Assembly (NCBI RefSeq): GCF_014851395.1
Contig: NW_024040707.1
Span: 15,299,457 to 15,363,456 of the forward strand
Source of the DNA: Micropterus salmoides
Lineage: Eukaryota > Chordata > Actinopteri > Centrarchiformes > Centrarchidae
Direction of reading: 5' to 3'
DNA length: 64,000 nucleotides
The translations under genes were made by a program, and so were the position numbers. The notes beneath the pieces are model-generated. The model had not been told where the DNA came from. It saw only the letters and a program-made list of their open reading frames with translations, and did not search any database. Shown here in pieces: positions 30,510-43,257 of this stretch. The number at the start of each line of letters is the position of its first letter. Within the stretch, counting starts at the first letter, position 1.

Positions 30510-30524
30510 CCACTAGATGGCTCT
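30510..30524 (+). promoter_or_regulatory. Near-match to CTCF core
   Basis: CCACTAGATGGCTCT differs from CCASYAGRKGGCRSY at one position. It lies just after a dispersed repeat tail. Confidence 0.3.
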
Positions 30525-31437
30525 AAATCCACAACATTGGTCCATGAAAATGTAACAATCCCATAGAACAGTGCTTCATTATTTACTTTTCATTACCCAA
30601 TTAGACCCAATAAATCCTCTGCTGTGCATTATATATAATTCCACTGTAAGTGATTGAAATACATGTAAATGAGGAATTACATTTTCCAGTCATTTTCTGC
30701 ATGTGACACTGTTGCATTCTCTGCAACATAACTCAACCTACTCTGTATAAAATATTAATAGCTCAGCCTTCATTCACTTGTAACTGTACATAAATTTATA
30801 TTATGTGGTACCTCCATCAAACAATATAGCTTGAAAATTTTCCTGAAAGTATTGTTTCCCAATCTGGAGTTTCTAATAAAATGGGCACCTAGTAATACAC
30901 TTTTAAAACAAATATTTCTTCATCAGTAAATTGCATGACGGTGTATTAGTGCTATTGTAGATTTTAAAAAATTACAGAGCACGGGGAGGGGGGTAATATT
31001 TCCAAGATTCAAAAGACGTATTCAAAATTTACAAAAAAATACTACTTTTCAGATGTGTTTGTGTTATAAAAGGCTATGTACTTCGACATAAGCTACTTTC
31101 ACTAACCAGTATTATGAGATTCTTCTTCTGTTCAAAGACCAAAAGCATAAAAAAACTGCAGATTTATTAATGACTAAAATATGATGCATGCTTTCAATTG
31201 ACTTGAAGTCTGTCAGCTCTCTACAAACTCCATTTTTTCTCTTGAGTTTTTTTCTAGTAAATGTACGACTTTTTCCCCCTCAGAATATTACCGTCCTCAT
31301 CCGGCTCCGTAAGTTCTTTTTATTTTATTATATTTATCTACAATGGCCCTAATATGCCATCGTAGTATACTGTGGTGTATCATCATTACCTTTTTTAATG
31401 AAACATACATTACTTACTTACACTTCCACACTCTCCC

Positions 31438-31492
31438 AGCATTTCCATATTAAGAGGAAATGAAAATAATTTACGCTTAATATGGAAATGCT
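31438..31492. repeat. Perfect 17-bp inverted repeat (hairpin)
   Basis: AGCATTTCCATATTAAG at 31438-31454 pairs perfectly with 31476-31492 across a 21-nt loop. TTAC-type and GTAA-type repeats flank it on either side, so it may be the core of a small foldback element. Confidence 0.8.
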
Positions 31493-31532
31493 TTTTGTCT
31501 TGTAGCAACGGCATGTTAATATGGTCCTCCCT

Positions 31533-31590
31533 GTAAGTAAGTAAGTAAGTAAGTAAAATTTGTTTATTATAGCACTTTTCACAGAGTGTG
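31533..31590 (+). repeat. (TAAG)n and adjoining dispersed repeat piece
   Basis: Six or so GTAA units at 31533-31556 followed by 'tttattatagcacttttcac', resembling a common teleost repeat start. Confidence 0.7.
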
Positions 31591-33552
31591 TCACAAGGTA
31601 CAGAGTGTAGAAATCTATTCTTTCTCTGTTTAAATACAGACATATCAGTGTCAAGAGGCCTTAGCAGTATAGATATACAATCATGTTCTTGGGATATTAG
31701 CTTGGAATTCTTCCAGTCCCCTAAACTATCCATCCACTATCCTTCGCCTGAGCCAAATCATCCAAATCTGGATGGAATAAGTATCATCACTCAATATACT
31801 ATTGCTTGTTCTACAATTATAATGTTCTTTTTTCGATTAGATAGATAAATTAAGAAGCACATAGTGAGTGAATCTACTCAAATCCCCTGCCAAATAGCAA
31901 ATGAAAATATGTTGGTTGATTAATGAGAGAATGTAATTAACATCCTGGTTTGCACAGGTGATGAATGAATATCTCACACCGGCACTCTGACAGCTTCTGA
32001 TCGTGTATTTTTACAGGCCTGTGGACGACAGCAAGGGATTTCACTGGTTAACACGCCTTGAATCTGAGATTCGTAACTCCTCTGTGAAATCAGAAGCTAT
32101 TGATCAGTTGAAATGAAAACACCTGTAGACTCTCTGCCCTCTATGGCACATCCGTCTTCATCCCAAAAGGTGAGAATTCATTTGGCACATTGTTTGTTGA
32201 CATACACTAATTTACTGTGGTAGTTCTGCACCTCAAACCATACAAATATATTTGTCTTAATGGCAGCGTGTAGACTCTAGGAAAGAAAAAAACACTGTAC
32301 ATATAACAGCTCTCCCTCCTCTCCAGGTGTCCTTCTGAAACACCCAGCAGGAGAGATGAGAGGGTCAGAGAACTACAACAACCACACACAGACTCACAGT
32401 GTGACATGATGACTTTCAAACATTCAATCAAAAAGTAAGTCGTTTTTCTGTCTTCTTGGGGTGGTTTGCTTTGACCATTGACATACCCAGTACTGTCACC
32501 GGATAAGTCAACAAAACAGAGTAGGCAGCCCATACCAGTTCTTTCTCTTTCTTTTTCACTTAGTTGCTCGCCTCCTAACAACATTTCTTTATTCTCTATA
32601 AGCCATCTGTCTTTATTTTACACACTCCTCCCAAAGGCTCTGCTTTTAGCTACTGATTGAGTGATTCACTCCATTAATGTTCTCGTGAATGCTCTGTCGG
32701 CAGGAGTTTAAATATGGAGAAAACAAGCTTGACCTCCATGCATGTGGTAACAAGGGATTGTCACAGGAAAATATCTATGTCCCTAAATTCCCTAACCCTC
32801 CTCACCCCTATCTCTATCATAGAATTGGCGAACATGGGACCCTTTGTCATGTTCCCTTTATAAATCTGGGTAACATAGGACCTCTGGGAACATAATGAGT
32901 CTGACTATTTCTTGTTATGTTTTGTTATCATTGAGCAGAGCCAGGCTAGCTGGTTCCAATCTTTGCGCTAAGCTGAGTAAACCAGTCGCTCATAGTAGGT
33001 TCATATTTACCATACAGACAGGAAAGTGGTATTAAGCTTCTCATCGAAATCTCGATAAGAATAAGAGCATTTCCTAAAATGTCTTAAGTTTTCCTTTGAA
33101 GACTATGCTTCAAGAAATCCATCTAATCTGTACAATGTATTTAGCTACAATGCATCAAGTTAGCACTGAGGGATGGAGGGCTTTCTGAGAACAATATGCC
33201 TTTACTGATTGTTCAACTTGTGCCCATTGTGAGAGGGTGTGGGAATGCATGTTCTTTTAAGGGTGTGTAGTTTGTGTGAGGGGGGTGTATCATCATTTGT
33301 AAGAACTAGAGTCTATGACGCAAACCAAATAAAGAGATTAAAGAGTTTTTACTAAACTTGCAGTTATTAAGCATTAAGGAAGTAACATCTTTCGGACATT
33401 TGTACGCACTTATTCAGTTGTTCTTCTGTACTTCCACAAAACAAAGAACACAACGTGTCTCAGCTAAAGTATTCATTATCAGTAGTGAGGAACATAGGAA
33501 CAGCACCTAAGTGTATGTATATCTGATAAGGCTGTATGTGTCTTTGCAAATG

Positions 33553-33601
33553 TGTCTGTGTCTGTCTGTGGACAAACCATGTCCACAGACAGATGCAGGC
33601 A
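33553..33601 (+). other. Short strong hairpin, 21-bp stem
   Basis: 33553-33573 pairs with 33581-33601 around loop AAACCAT. The inner 13 bp (TCTGTCTGTGGAC) are perfect and the outer part has three G-U pairs. At 49 nt it is shorter than a usual miRNA precursor. Confidence 0.45.
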
Positions 33602-33856
33602 GTTATATATCTAGCAGGCAACAGAGACTTGGGATGTGAAAGACTTCACTTCCAGTCCAGTGGGTTGCCATGGGAACTGACTTAGGGTCAGTTTTTTGAG
33701 TGGCATACCATCGACCGCCATTTCCTCTTGAGGCACTGGAGGAGGATTTTAGTACAATCCCTTGTTTGGGAAGTTATTTGAAGCTGCTTTGCTGGCTGTA
33801 ACCTGAAGCTGTGTGAAATATGCAGAAAGTAGCAGTCATTATGACTGCTCATTCTA

Positions 33857-34197
33857 CACAGAACAAAATTATAACACTTTTGTTTTTGCCCTCATCCATC
33901 ATGAGCTGAACTCAAAGACTTTCTCTATGGTCTAGTGGCCTTTCATTGTGGCCAGCCTAAGGCACACCTGTGCAATACCAATGCTGTCTGACCAGAATCT
34001 TGATATGCCACACCTGTGAGCTAGATGGATTATCTCAGCAAAGGAGAAGTGCTCACTAACAATTTTGACAGATTTGTGAACAATATTTGAGAGAAATAGG
34101 CCTTTTGTGTACATAGAGAAAGTCTTAGATCTTTGAGTTCAGCTCATGATGAATGGGGGCAAAAACAGAAGTGTTGCGTTTATAATTTTGTTCAGTG
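33857..34197. mobile_element. Tc1/mariner-type MITE, 341 bp
   Basis: Inverted ends CACAGAACAAAATTATAA and (reverse complement of the right end) CACTGAACAAAATTATAA, flanked by TA at 33855-33856 and 34198-34199. The inverted repeats extend about 80 bp inward ('catgagctgaactcaaaga'). No transposase. I recognise it as a common teleost MITE moved by Tc1-type transposase. Confidence 0.92.
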
Positions 34198-35883
34198 TAA
34201 TAGAGAAGTATCTACCTGGGGCCCTTTGTGTTTAAATCAAAGGAAAAATTCTGGAAATACAGTTAGCCAAAGCATGCATCTGATTATTTTTATAATGACA
34301 ACATTTCTTCTTCTTACTTTTTATACTTTATGTTGATTTGTCATTAACCTCTGAAACACCTCTGTCCTGCCAGTGGTTCAGTCAACACAAATTCACGTTG
34401 TGTGGCCAAACTTTGCTTCAAGTCAAACAGCTGTACTGCAAATTCTACTGAAGATCCCAAAATTTCCACAGAAACCAAATATGTCAGGCTGAATTGTGTA
34501 GAAATGTGAATTCACTGATGCAAGAATATATTATGTAATAATGTAAGGCAGTATAGAATAAACAGATTTTTTCTACATTGAAGCTAAATGGGAACTAATT
34601 ACAGGGAAGTAAAATGGGAAAACTGAATGCCGGGGGTAAACTTGGGGAGCAGTGATCATAGACTTCCAGTCATTTTGGATTCAGTCTAATTGACCTACTG
34701 TACTGAAGCAGTTCTGTTAAATAGATTGGTTACCACTGGTGCCTTGATTTGTGCCATGTTATGTAATACACTGGAATTCAAGGGGAGAGGTTTCATCAGT
34801 GTTCACCTTTAAAGAAAAACATGACAGTAATAAGGCTAGCAGTTATTCAGAGACAGCAATTGCTTTCCAGTAAGACTTCTCACCTTTGGAGCACAAAAGT
34901 CATCTCTACTGTGAGAACAAAAGTTATAAAACATAGTAATGCTGGGCCTTTACCTCTCCACTAAGGTACAATAAACTCAACTTAATGGGGCAAAGCCAAC
35001 GTCCCACTGTTTCTAGCTACCTCCTGTGATCCTCTTTTCCCACTCTCTCAGTGTGGAGGAGAGTAGAACTACAGCCAGAAAGAGCAGACAAATGGCAGAA
35101 TTGTTGAGTTCTCACTTTCATTCACAATATTGTGTATTTTTCTACACTAGGCTTTGTGGGGAGCAAGCAGGGTTTTGTGATGCTATAATGTGTGCTTTGT
35201 GGGGCTAAGACATGCTGTTGTCACAGTATAATATTCCCAAATGTGCATATTGGTTAGAAGTATCCATAATCACAGCTATAGAGGCATAGAGTGTTTGTGG
35301 CAGAGGAGTGCTGAATGAATGTTCTTAGAGGATAGAGGGGGCTGGCTGCACAGCCAGGGAGCTGGGAAGCCAAGGCAGAACCCCTGTGTTGCTCGATTAG
35401 AACCCAGAGAGATTTTGATTTAAACACAGACAGTCTTACCTTAGCTTAGCCTAAGGGTACAGATTGTACAGCATGAGAGGGCCTCAACGTCAATAAACAA
35501 ACTTAAGAAAATATATATATATTTACAAAAAATAAGTAATGTACAGACTGACAGCAAGGTCGACGCTTGATCCATGTTTACTGCTTGGGGGACACTGATG
35601 TATGTAATTGAAAATGTCAAATTATGTAGCAATTTTTGACACATAAATTCACATTAGCCCAAAATATATGCATGAAATATTTTCTGAAATTACATATTCA
35701 ACCTTCAGGTCACAGTAAAAAGGTCTTTAAAAAACTTCCCCACAGTGGGTCTTTCTCACTGCCTTTACCCTGCAGAGAGATGCATGCTTGGTAAACAAAC
35801 CTACCTGGTGTTTGTTTTATCATCTCTTTGCCAGCTTAAATCTTCAGTTAATCTCTTATTCAACAGTTCAGAAAACATTGTCA
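34198..35883. other. Intergenic, nothing recognised
   Basis: AT-rich sequence with only short open frames; no family, repeat boundary or RNA gene recognised. Confidence 0.6.
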
Positions 35884-36570
35884 GTGCCAAATCCGTACCG
35901 CTTGCCAGATACGTTCTGCACATGCGGAAAAGTGGTTCTGTCAGTCAAAGAAGGTTACCGCAAATCTGCCTATTCACAATGATCCAACTAAATCTTTCAA
36001 ATCAAGTTAACAAAATGTTTTTTAATCACTGGAGATTAAACTGTTTACTACGATGTAATAGGAATATACTTAAGATATGAAAAACCTTCTTCAACTGTAC
36101 ATTTTTAATTTCTAATAATGACAACAATCTAACAAAGTAGCAACACAAAGGAGGCTATCCCTAGCAGCTGTAGGGTTAGCCAGTGGACATGCATACAGTC
36201 GTGGACTTTGGTTTAGGCACACACCATTGTGATGGTTAGGGTAGGGGTAAGGGGCTTTGGGAAGCTGTTAGCGCCCTTTATACTAACATAGCTAGCTATC
36301 TAGTTAGCTACTAGCGCTTCCGGTCTAGACAGGGCATCTCATGCAGACGCGCCCGCGGGCGCCTCATACACACGCTGAAGGGTACTTTTGGAATCAAATA
36401 CTATGATCAAATAACGCTTTGTCAGCCTTTCTGAAAGCAGTCAGTATGAGAACAGACAACAACACACAAGTAATTATGAAAAGGCACATCTGTGGTAACC
36501 TTCTTTGACAGACAGGACCACTTTAGCGCATGTGCAGATAAGGATCAGGCAGGCAGCACGAATTTGGTAC
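35884..36570. mobile_element. Putative DNA transposon/MITE with about 87-bp inverted ends
   Basis: 35884-35970 and the reverse complement of 36483-36570 share long stretches: CCAAAT(C/T)CGT, 'ctgcacatgcg', 'aaagtgg(t/c)(t/c)ctgtc', 'gtcaaagaaggttacc'. The interior (about 510 bp) encodes nothing recognisable and holds a 14-bp palindrome GCGCCCGCGGGCGC (36349-36362). No target duplication was identified. Confidence 0.75.
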
Positions 36571-39500
36571 CTACAAATATAAGCTACTGCAGCTAACCAG
36601 AAAACTATCTCTATCTGTCTGTTTCAGCAGTGTTTCTAAGATGTGATATGATAAATTCAAGTTAAATGCTAGAAGTAAGCCATTGCAGGAGCATCAGAAC
36701 ACAGAGACACATACAAACATATAAAAGAGCCGGTCGGACCTGTTATAAAGTGTCTTCAATACATGTAGGTCTGAAGCAGCTTCATACAACTTTAGGCCAG
36801 ACAAACCACTCTTTAGTGCTGCTTCATTTTGGCGTGGATGTAGTGTTTAAATTGTTTCAATTGTTGATGTTAAAGGGTGTTTCTGGTACTAATGGACCTT
36901 TTACCTTTGTTATGAAAAGGTGCAGTATAAATGCATTTTAATTCCGCACTAAACGTTCAGTTGTAAATGGGATAGGTATATGTACTGTACACACATGTAT
37001 TGCATTATTGTAAGACAGGGGTCTCACACAAACCTTGATAAGACTGCTGAGTGGCAGTGTAATTCCCCTTGGCTTGGAGGTGACACATTTGTGACGTGTG
37101 AACGTTTGTTCTGTCAACCAGCCATTTTTCTGATACAGCCTGTCAAGTGTGTAACTGTCAGCATGTTTGCAGATGTGTTCTGGAGAGAGAGAGCGAGAGA
37201 GAGAGAGAGAGAGAGAGTGGAGTGGAGTGGATGTGAGCAGGTTGAATTGACCACTCATGAGAAAGAGGCATAAAGTCAATTGTGACAATGAAAGCAATCA
37301 ATAATACACAGATGGATAATTAACGATTTGGTGGCAATTAGATGATAGGATTAAGAGGCTTCATTGACATTTCATTAGACATCTATCTATATGGAAGAAA
37401 AATAAAGGGCTGTCCATACAGTGTATTGTGTATGCTTGCACATGCTTATTAAGCACAAAGTACAGCTGTGGCTGATGGGAATGTCTAGTTTTGCAGGTAT
37501 AAATTGTAATTTAAACCTGATGATGGTGCTAGATGATAAGTCAGCAGATCACCAAAGTCATTATTCATTGTCTGGGAACCATTAATGTGTCTTTAAAGAT
37601 TTTTTGACAATCTATGAAGTGGATGTTGACATATTTCACAGAATAAGTAAAACCATTGACCTGCTGGTGTCACTACCAGAAAAGTCAGGGGGTCGCCAGA
37701 GGATTTATCCCTTGGACACCATTGATACCTTTTTAAAATGTCATGGATTTAGTTGACACCGCCTAGGAAGTGCAGGTCGTAACTCATTCATTACTTAACC
37801 CAACAGAGTTGCAGGCAGCAGCAGTGACATCTAAGATATTTTCTTTCTTTCTTTTTTGGTTTGAATAGCAGAATGATATACCAACAGGCTCAACTGGGCC
37901 TCTCACATTCCCTGGAGTGAGGTCTGCATAATTAACTAAGCATGAGAAATGCACAAAAGACATGTTGTGGTCGGTTAAACCACCCCGCAATTTAACTTTG
38001 CTTTCCTTTGCCTTATGCTTGTGGTGAAAAAACAGAAAAATGAGAGGCAAAAAATAGGACCCTTCCGAACACACCTTTCATTAATTCTTAGCTGATTTAT
38101 TCTTATGAGCATCTGCATCTATCATGACGTGTGGCAGCCTTTATACTGAGTACTTTCCTCTAAGCAGTCTGATTTCAAACTCTCACAGTTATCTATTCCA
38201 TGCAGTTAACAGTATTGCACGGCGTGCTGTGTAATGACTGTTTTAGTAACTAAAACCATTTGCTGATATTTTCTACCCTTTTACATTATTTTTTATTTAT
38301 GTAGGTTCGGCCTACTGGTGAGACACAAAGAGACAGACTGAGCGAGAGCGCCATAGTATGTCATTAAATACCCACTTTAGTCAAATTGAAAGTAATTACA
38401 ATACCTCAATTGAGATTGTGACAGCCTTTTGGCTTTGCCATGGCCTGTAGGGTTGTGTATTGCCCTTGGTGCTGCTTGTGTTTTGTGTCTCTCTTTCAGG
38501 TCCTGGTAGGTGGAGTTTACATTAGGGTAACTGGCCAATCCATCCAGAAGGCATTAAGTATGAGCCATCCTCATTCTTCTGGGCTCTCACTCCATTGCTG
38601 GTACACCCCCCTGCACCACATTGTCTCTTTTGTTTGGTTTGGTTAAGTTGTACTTATCTGTATCCTTCATCATACAATACTGCACTTTCACACATCCGCT
38701 CACTAACACTACTTATTGCCCACTTCATACATTTAGTTAATGTTTTCTGTTGCAATTTCTGTATTTAAATATTATTGTTTGTTCTTCTTAGTACATCTGT
38801 GTGCATTTCCCTCATTTTGTGATAACTTAAGAGCTGGGTTGTGACAAGATACAGAGACAAGATTTGGCGATGAGAATGTAGTGTCTTCATATAATGCAGG
38901 CCCATTAAGGCTGGAACACTCAAAGCACGCAATGTACTGTGCTGTTGGTCTCGAAGAGACATTGGATGAATGATGGAACCACTTTGATTAAATCTCCGGA
39001 GACAATCAAAAGATCATGGTGAGTATAAAGGAGACAGAGAGTCTGAAAAAAGGGACATAATTGCAATGATATAAAGACAACATTTGCCAACTGACTGGTA
39101 GGTGTTAAGAGAGTTGATTGATCACATGAAATATATAAATGAAGACTTGACAGAAAGGTGAGTGGGAGAGAGAAAGTAGGAACTCAACAACAGAGAAACA
39201 GTAAAAAAAAAAAAGCTTGTTTTATGTGGATAAGATAAGGCACAAATGTCCTTCTCATAAGCATAAGACATGTGATGCTCGTCTCTTAAGTACACGTTCA
39301 CAGGTAGGGGTCACATACCCCATTCATATATAAATCTGCTATCTAATCAGTAGCTTACTTAATATAATGTATGTTCATGGGAGACAAAATGGGAATTGAG
39401 ATGGAAGGTGGACAGTGCCACAAATGACTGTTCTGCATATTGTTAGCAACAATGTAAGTATACCATAAAACTTATTAGCTGAGTCCAAATAGCTGCCTAC

Positions 39501-40323
39501 CCTGTTTACTGGCCTGGTGTGGGAAAACATTTTGACAAATAAACGCAGGTCTCCATTAGATGCCTGGTCTGGTTTTTATAGAGGTTCTTTGAATGTATAA
39601 AACCTCTCAAAACACACCGGGTCACCTGCGTTAGCTGCTTCTAAGCTGCTTAGATCGTTAAAACAAATATTAATGTTTAAACATATGGTCAATATGTCAG
39701 TATTGACATGCTACGCATTGTTAGATCGGTTAGATTCTCCACAATTCAACTATTCAACTGTTCAGTTAATTTAATGGAAACAACAAGCCCCAAAGTCTAA
39801 TTCATATAGATTTACCGGTGTAAGCGGCATGGTGCAAGAGAAAAAAGTGCCAACTCCCATTACCTTTGTCCACTCATTAAGTCCGAATGTGTCCATTCCT
39901 TTAGTCTGTAAGGGTCCAGTGATTAAAAGAATCAAAACAGCTTTTCATAAAAATTTATCCAAATTTTGAATCCTGTCATATGAAGTTCATTGCTCTCTGT
40001 CTGCTAACTTCTGCCACACTTCTCTCATCCTGCACTGTTGTTTAAGTTTTGTGCAAAAGGAATTAAAGGCCTGTCCCATATTGGAAGTCTGTCCCAAATA
40101 TAGGCAGGGTCAATTCAGTGATTATAGCAAATAAAAGCCTGAGCTATTATTAATCAAAGTTTTACGGTATATACAGTAAGACATGACACATGCCACACAT
40201 GAATCTATAAAGAGAGCTGTCACAGTCCAATTACAGAATCTGGCAGCTTCTGGCAGCTTCTGGCAATGTGCTCATGGGAAATGAATTTGTTAAATGCTAA
40301 AATAACTCACTGTTATATTAATG
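36571..40323. other. Intergenic with a GA microsatellite
   Basis: No gene recognised. A (GA)n tract lies at 37182-37217. Confidence 0.6.
37182..37217 (+). repeat. (GA)n microsatellite
   Basis: About 17 GA units with one C interruption. Confidence 0.93.
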
Positions 40324-40696
40324 TTAAAGAGGCTATATGTGGTTTTATAATAAAAATGAATCACAAACAACAGTTCTATATATATATATATATATATAGT
40401 TACATCAGCCCCAAAGTGCGGCGCTCCACTGGGACATTGCTGAGCCCTTTCAGTGAAAGACACACAAATAGTTATTGAAAAGCAGGTAATGCACATATAT
40501 CATTTTGGCTAAATGCAGTCAGTGTAGCATCATCATGTAATGAGCATGGATTAGTTCAATGTCAAGCTGATAAAATATATTACTGTAACGTTGCTCATTA
40601 GTTCGAGCATGCGCACAATAACAGGCTTGAAAGGGTAGTGGTTGCAATCTGAAACGTCAGCATTAGAGGCACTGAAAACTACAATGGCACCTTTAA
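40324..40696. mobile_element. TTAA-ended MITE, short member
   Basis: Left end TTAAAGAGGCTATATGTG and reverse complement of the right end TTAAAGGTGCCATTGTAG match imperfectly. Interior sequence 'gctaaatgcag', 'aacatggatt'-like and 'agcatggattagttcaa' is shared with 57740-57905 inside the larger relative at 56255-58832. A (TA)n tract lies at 40376-40398. TTAA at both ends would suit a piggyBac-type target, but that is not proven. Confidence 0.65.
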
Positions 40697-43138
40697 AATA
40701 ACAATACAGGGATACTATGATGTAGGACGGTAGATATTTAGTGCCATAGTGTCACCACACTTCTTGCCAGCTAAACCTAGTCTGTCACTTTATACTGAAA
40801 GATAATATCCTCTAGCACATTTATACACAGTCTTAAACCACAGTATGTACGTACAGTGCATACACTACACTGTCTTGACAGCTATAGTGTATTCATTAAA
40901 ATATTTCTTATACAGGAAAATATAGCTAAATTCTGATACTACTATAAGTATCTCCTCCATTTTACACAATGTGTTGCATTTGCATTAAAGAAAACGAAGC
41001 AATGCAATTTTACTAAGAATGTTTGTAAGTGATTGCAACACATACAACATGGTTAAGAATCTTAAGATAGTGCATAACTGGAACACAACTACAGTTTATT
41101 TCAACCCGCCATTGCAAAATTGTGTCCCAGCTAAACCTTTTATGGCTCAGAGCCCAATTATTATGTTCTAAAATTCTCATGATCCTGACAGCGTTTTGTT
41201 TTTTGTTATTGTTGTTTTTTAACCATAGTTTTGTATTTTATTTTGGCTGGGAATAGTGAAAGAACTCCAGGGGGATTATATAGAATTGACCATGTTTTAA
41301 ATGTGTTTGATTCATTCTTACATATCATAAACATAAATACATCTCTATTTTAAGTGCCTGTCGCCACATCTGCTTACCAGGTGACGCCTTCATGGGATTC
41401 TGACCCTTAAGCTGAGTAACTAATGAAAATAAAAACATGATGTGAGACACATTGCTTTCAGTGTGACTTAACTAGCATTGTCAACCAGAACATGTACAAC
41501 AAACCTGAATGGATACAGTAACACATGTCAGCAGTAAGAGACGGTAAGTGCTGGGGGGTGCTGTAACAATATAGACAGACAGAAATCGTGATACAATATT
41601 CATCAGTTCCCTATTTTGAAATCCAGCTTCCACATAATTTCCAGCCTCAACTATAATTCCCTTAATGTGACCTTCTGTGAGTATAGAGCATGACATGTAA
41701 GACACTATAAGGCAGCAATTTTATCCATGATTGGCATGCATAGTTTTGCCTAAGGTCAGTGTCCCCTATTTCTGACTAAAAGCTGCACAGCTCACTTGGT
41801 TGCACATAAATAAATGAGCACAATTTCAGCAGTGAGTCAATTTCTGTGCCATACATGTATGGTTGAGCATAGATTTGTAATCAACACACACACATTTACA
41901 ATACATGCTAAACTTTACCCCTGAGATAGTGTTTCACAGTGCTGGGGATTGCATGTGAATTAAGACATACAGTATGTGCATCCTTGGCTTTGTCCCACAA
42001 CAATGTCCCCGGTGAATATTTAAATGTCCTCTGACAAGCGTACACAGAGGTAAAGTAACTTTGGAAATTGCGTTATCAACAAACTGCGTTTACCTAACAC
42101 GATGACAAAGTGCTATGGCGTGCATCACAGAACAGCTATTTGAGTCGGTCGGAGGCAGAGGTGGTGAAGAGAGGAGTGACAGAATGAGGAGTGTCAGAAT
42201 GAGGAATAAAGAAAAGCACAATGAGATTGAGAGAGAAAGTGTGAGAGAGATTTATTCTCCATCCGAAGGCCACATGTCACATGCCATCATGGTCATATTT
42301 GCAGCATACATTATTGAGATAAAGCTGTTCTTTTTGAACAATGATTTAGGGATCCACATTAGCTGCTAGTGTTTTCTTTTACGGTCATGTGGCATACAGT
42401 GCACATGTCATCAGGAATAAATCCTATCCCCATCATCCTGCAGCTAAATCAGGCATTTGAGACTGAATTGAGGTCATGGCCCCTTGTCTTTTATAATTCA
42501 CATAAGTGTTACATACATACTGTATGATGTCATGTTATATGGTCACTTGAAACACTCTGGAAAAAACTTTCTTTTGAAAGAAGGAGGTAACACCCACGGC
42601 TGTTGCTGCCCTGTTCCCTGATGTTGGATGACACACGGAGAAGGGATCTATCTGGCAGGCAGTCTGCTGATAAGAGGAGAGAAAACGCTCAAGGGGACCC
42701 TAAAATGAAGAGGAATTTTCTCTAAGGAAACAAGTCAAGCCAGCCACTAACCCAAATAGCTATCACTGCCATCCGATCAATTATCACTATTGATCACAGC
42801 TATCGAGATCAGTTTAAACTCACAACTCAAATACATTTTTCAGTTGTGGTCCTAATCCTCTTCCGTAACACACTGAGTCTGATGGGTTTTGTTTTTTTAT
42901 TCAGTTTTTCAAAATATGAGAGAAAATGGAGTCGTCAAGTTGTGAGGATGATTATGTGGACACCTCATCCGTCAGCATTTCCTTAAGTCAGGATGCTGCT
43001 GTCGCTCTGTCTCACGCTCTGTTTCTTGCTCTGTCTCCCACTCCTCTCTTATGTCCTTCCTTGCTTCTCTCCACTGGAGGTACCTCCCGAGGCTCTCGCC
43101 ACTCCCCGCCTGCGTCTTGCATTTGGGATGACGGCTAC
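40697..43138. other. Intergenic, nothing recognised
   Basis: Unique-looking AT-rich sequence with only short, unconvincing open frames. Confidence 0.6.
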
Positions 43139-43257
43139 CTGAAGGGGCTGCGCTGTCCTGCCTCTCTATCTCCACACTGTTGCTCTCCCTCTCTGTATCT
43201 GTGCTGTCTTCATCCTCCTCCTTGTCGTCACCATCCACTCGAATATTACTATCTGAC
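43139..43257 (-). CDS. Candidate minus-strand exon, unidentified gene
   Basis: On the minus strand, 'tactttcaacag' at 43258 onward would be an acceptor and CAG|GTAGCC at 43139/43138 a donor. Between them 39 full codons stay open and read SDSNIRVDGDDKEEDEDSTD followed by TERESNSVEIERQDSAAPS. The product would be acidic and low-complexity, which chance GA-rich DNA can also produce. I do not recognise the protein and found no partner exon. Confidence 0.25.

Larger units (their letters stand above)
29791..33856. other. Intergenic stretch right of slc9a8
   Basis: AT-rich, no recognisable protein. It contains a dispersed repeat tail (30347-30475), a hairpin (31438-31492), a TAAG microsatellite and a hairpin at 33553-33601. 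Confidence 0.6.

Noticed and set aside
32207..32584. 125-residue minus-strand frame
   Set aside because: No domain, no splice partners, in an AT-rich repeat-strewn region.
36349..36362. GC-rich palindrome as a CpG-island promoter
   Set aside because: Only about 30 bp are CpG-rich and it lies inside an inverted-repeat element. No coding or transcript start is apparent.
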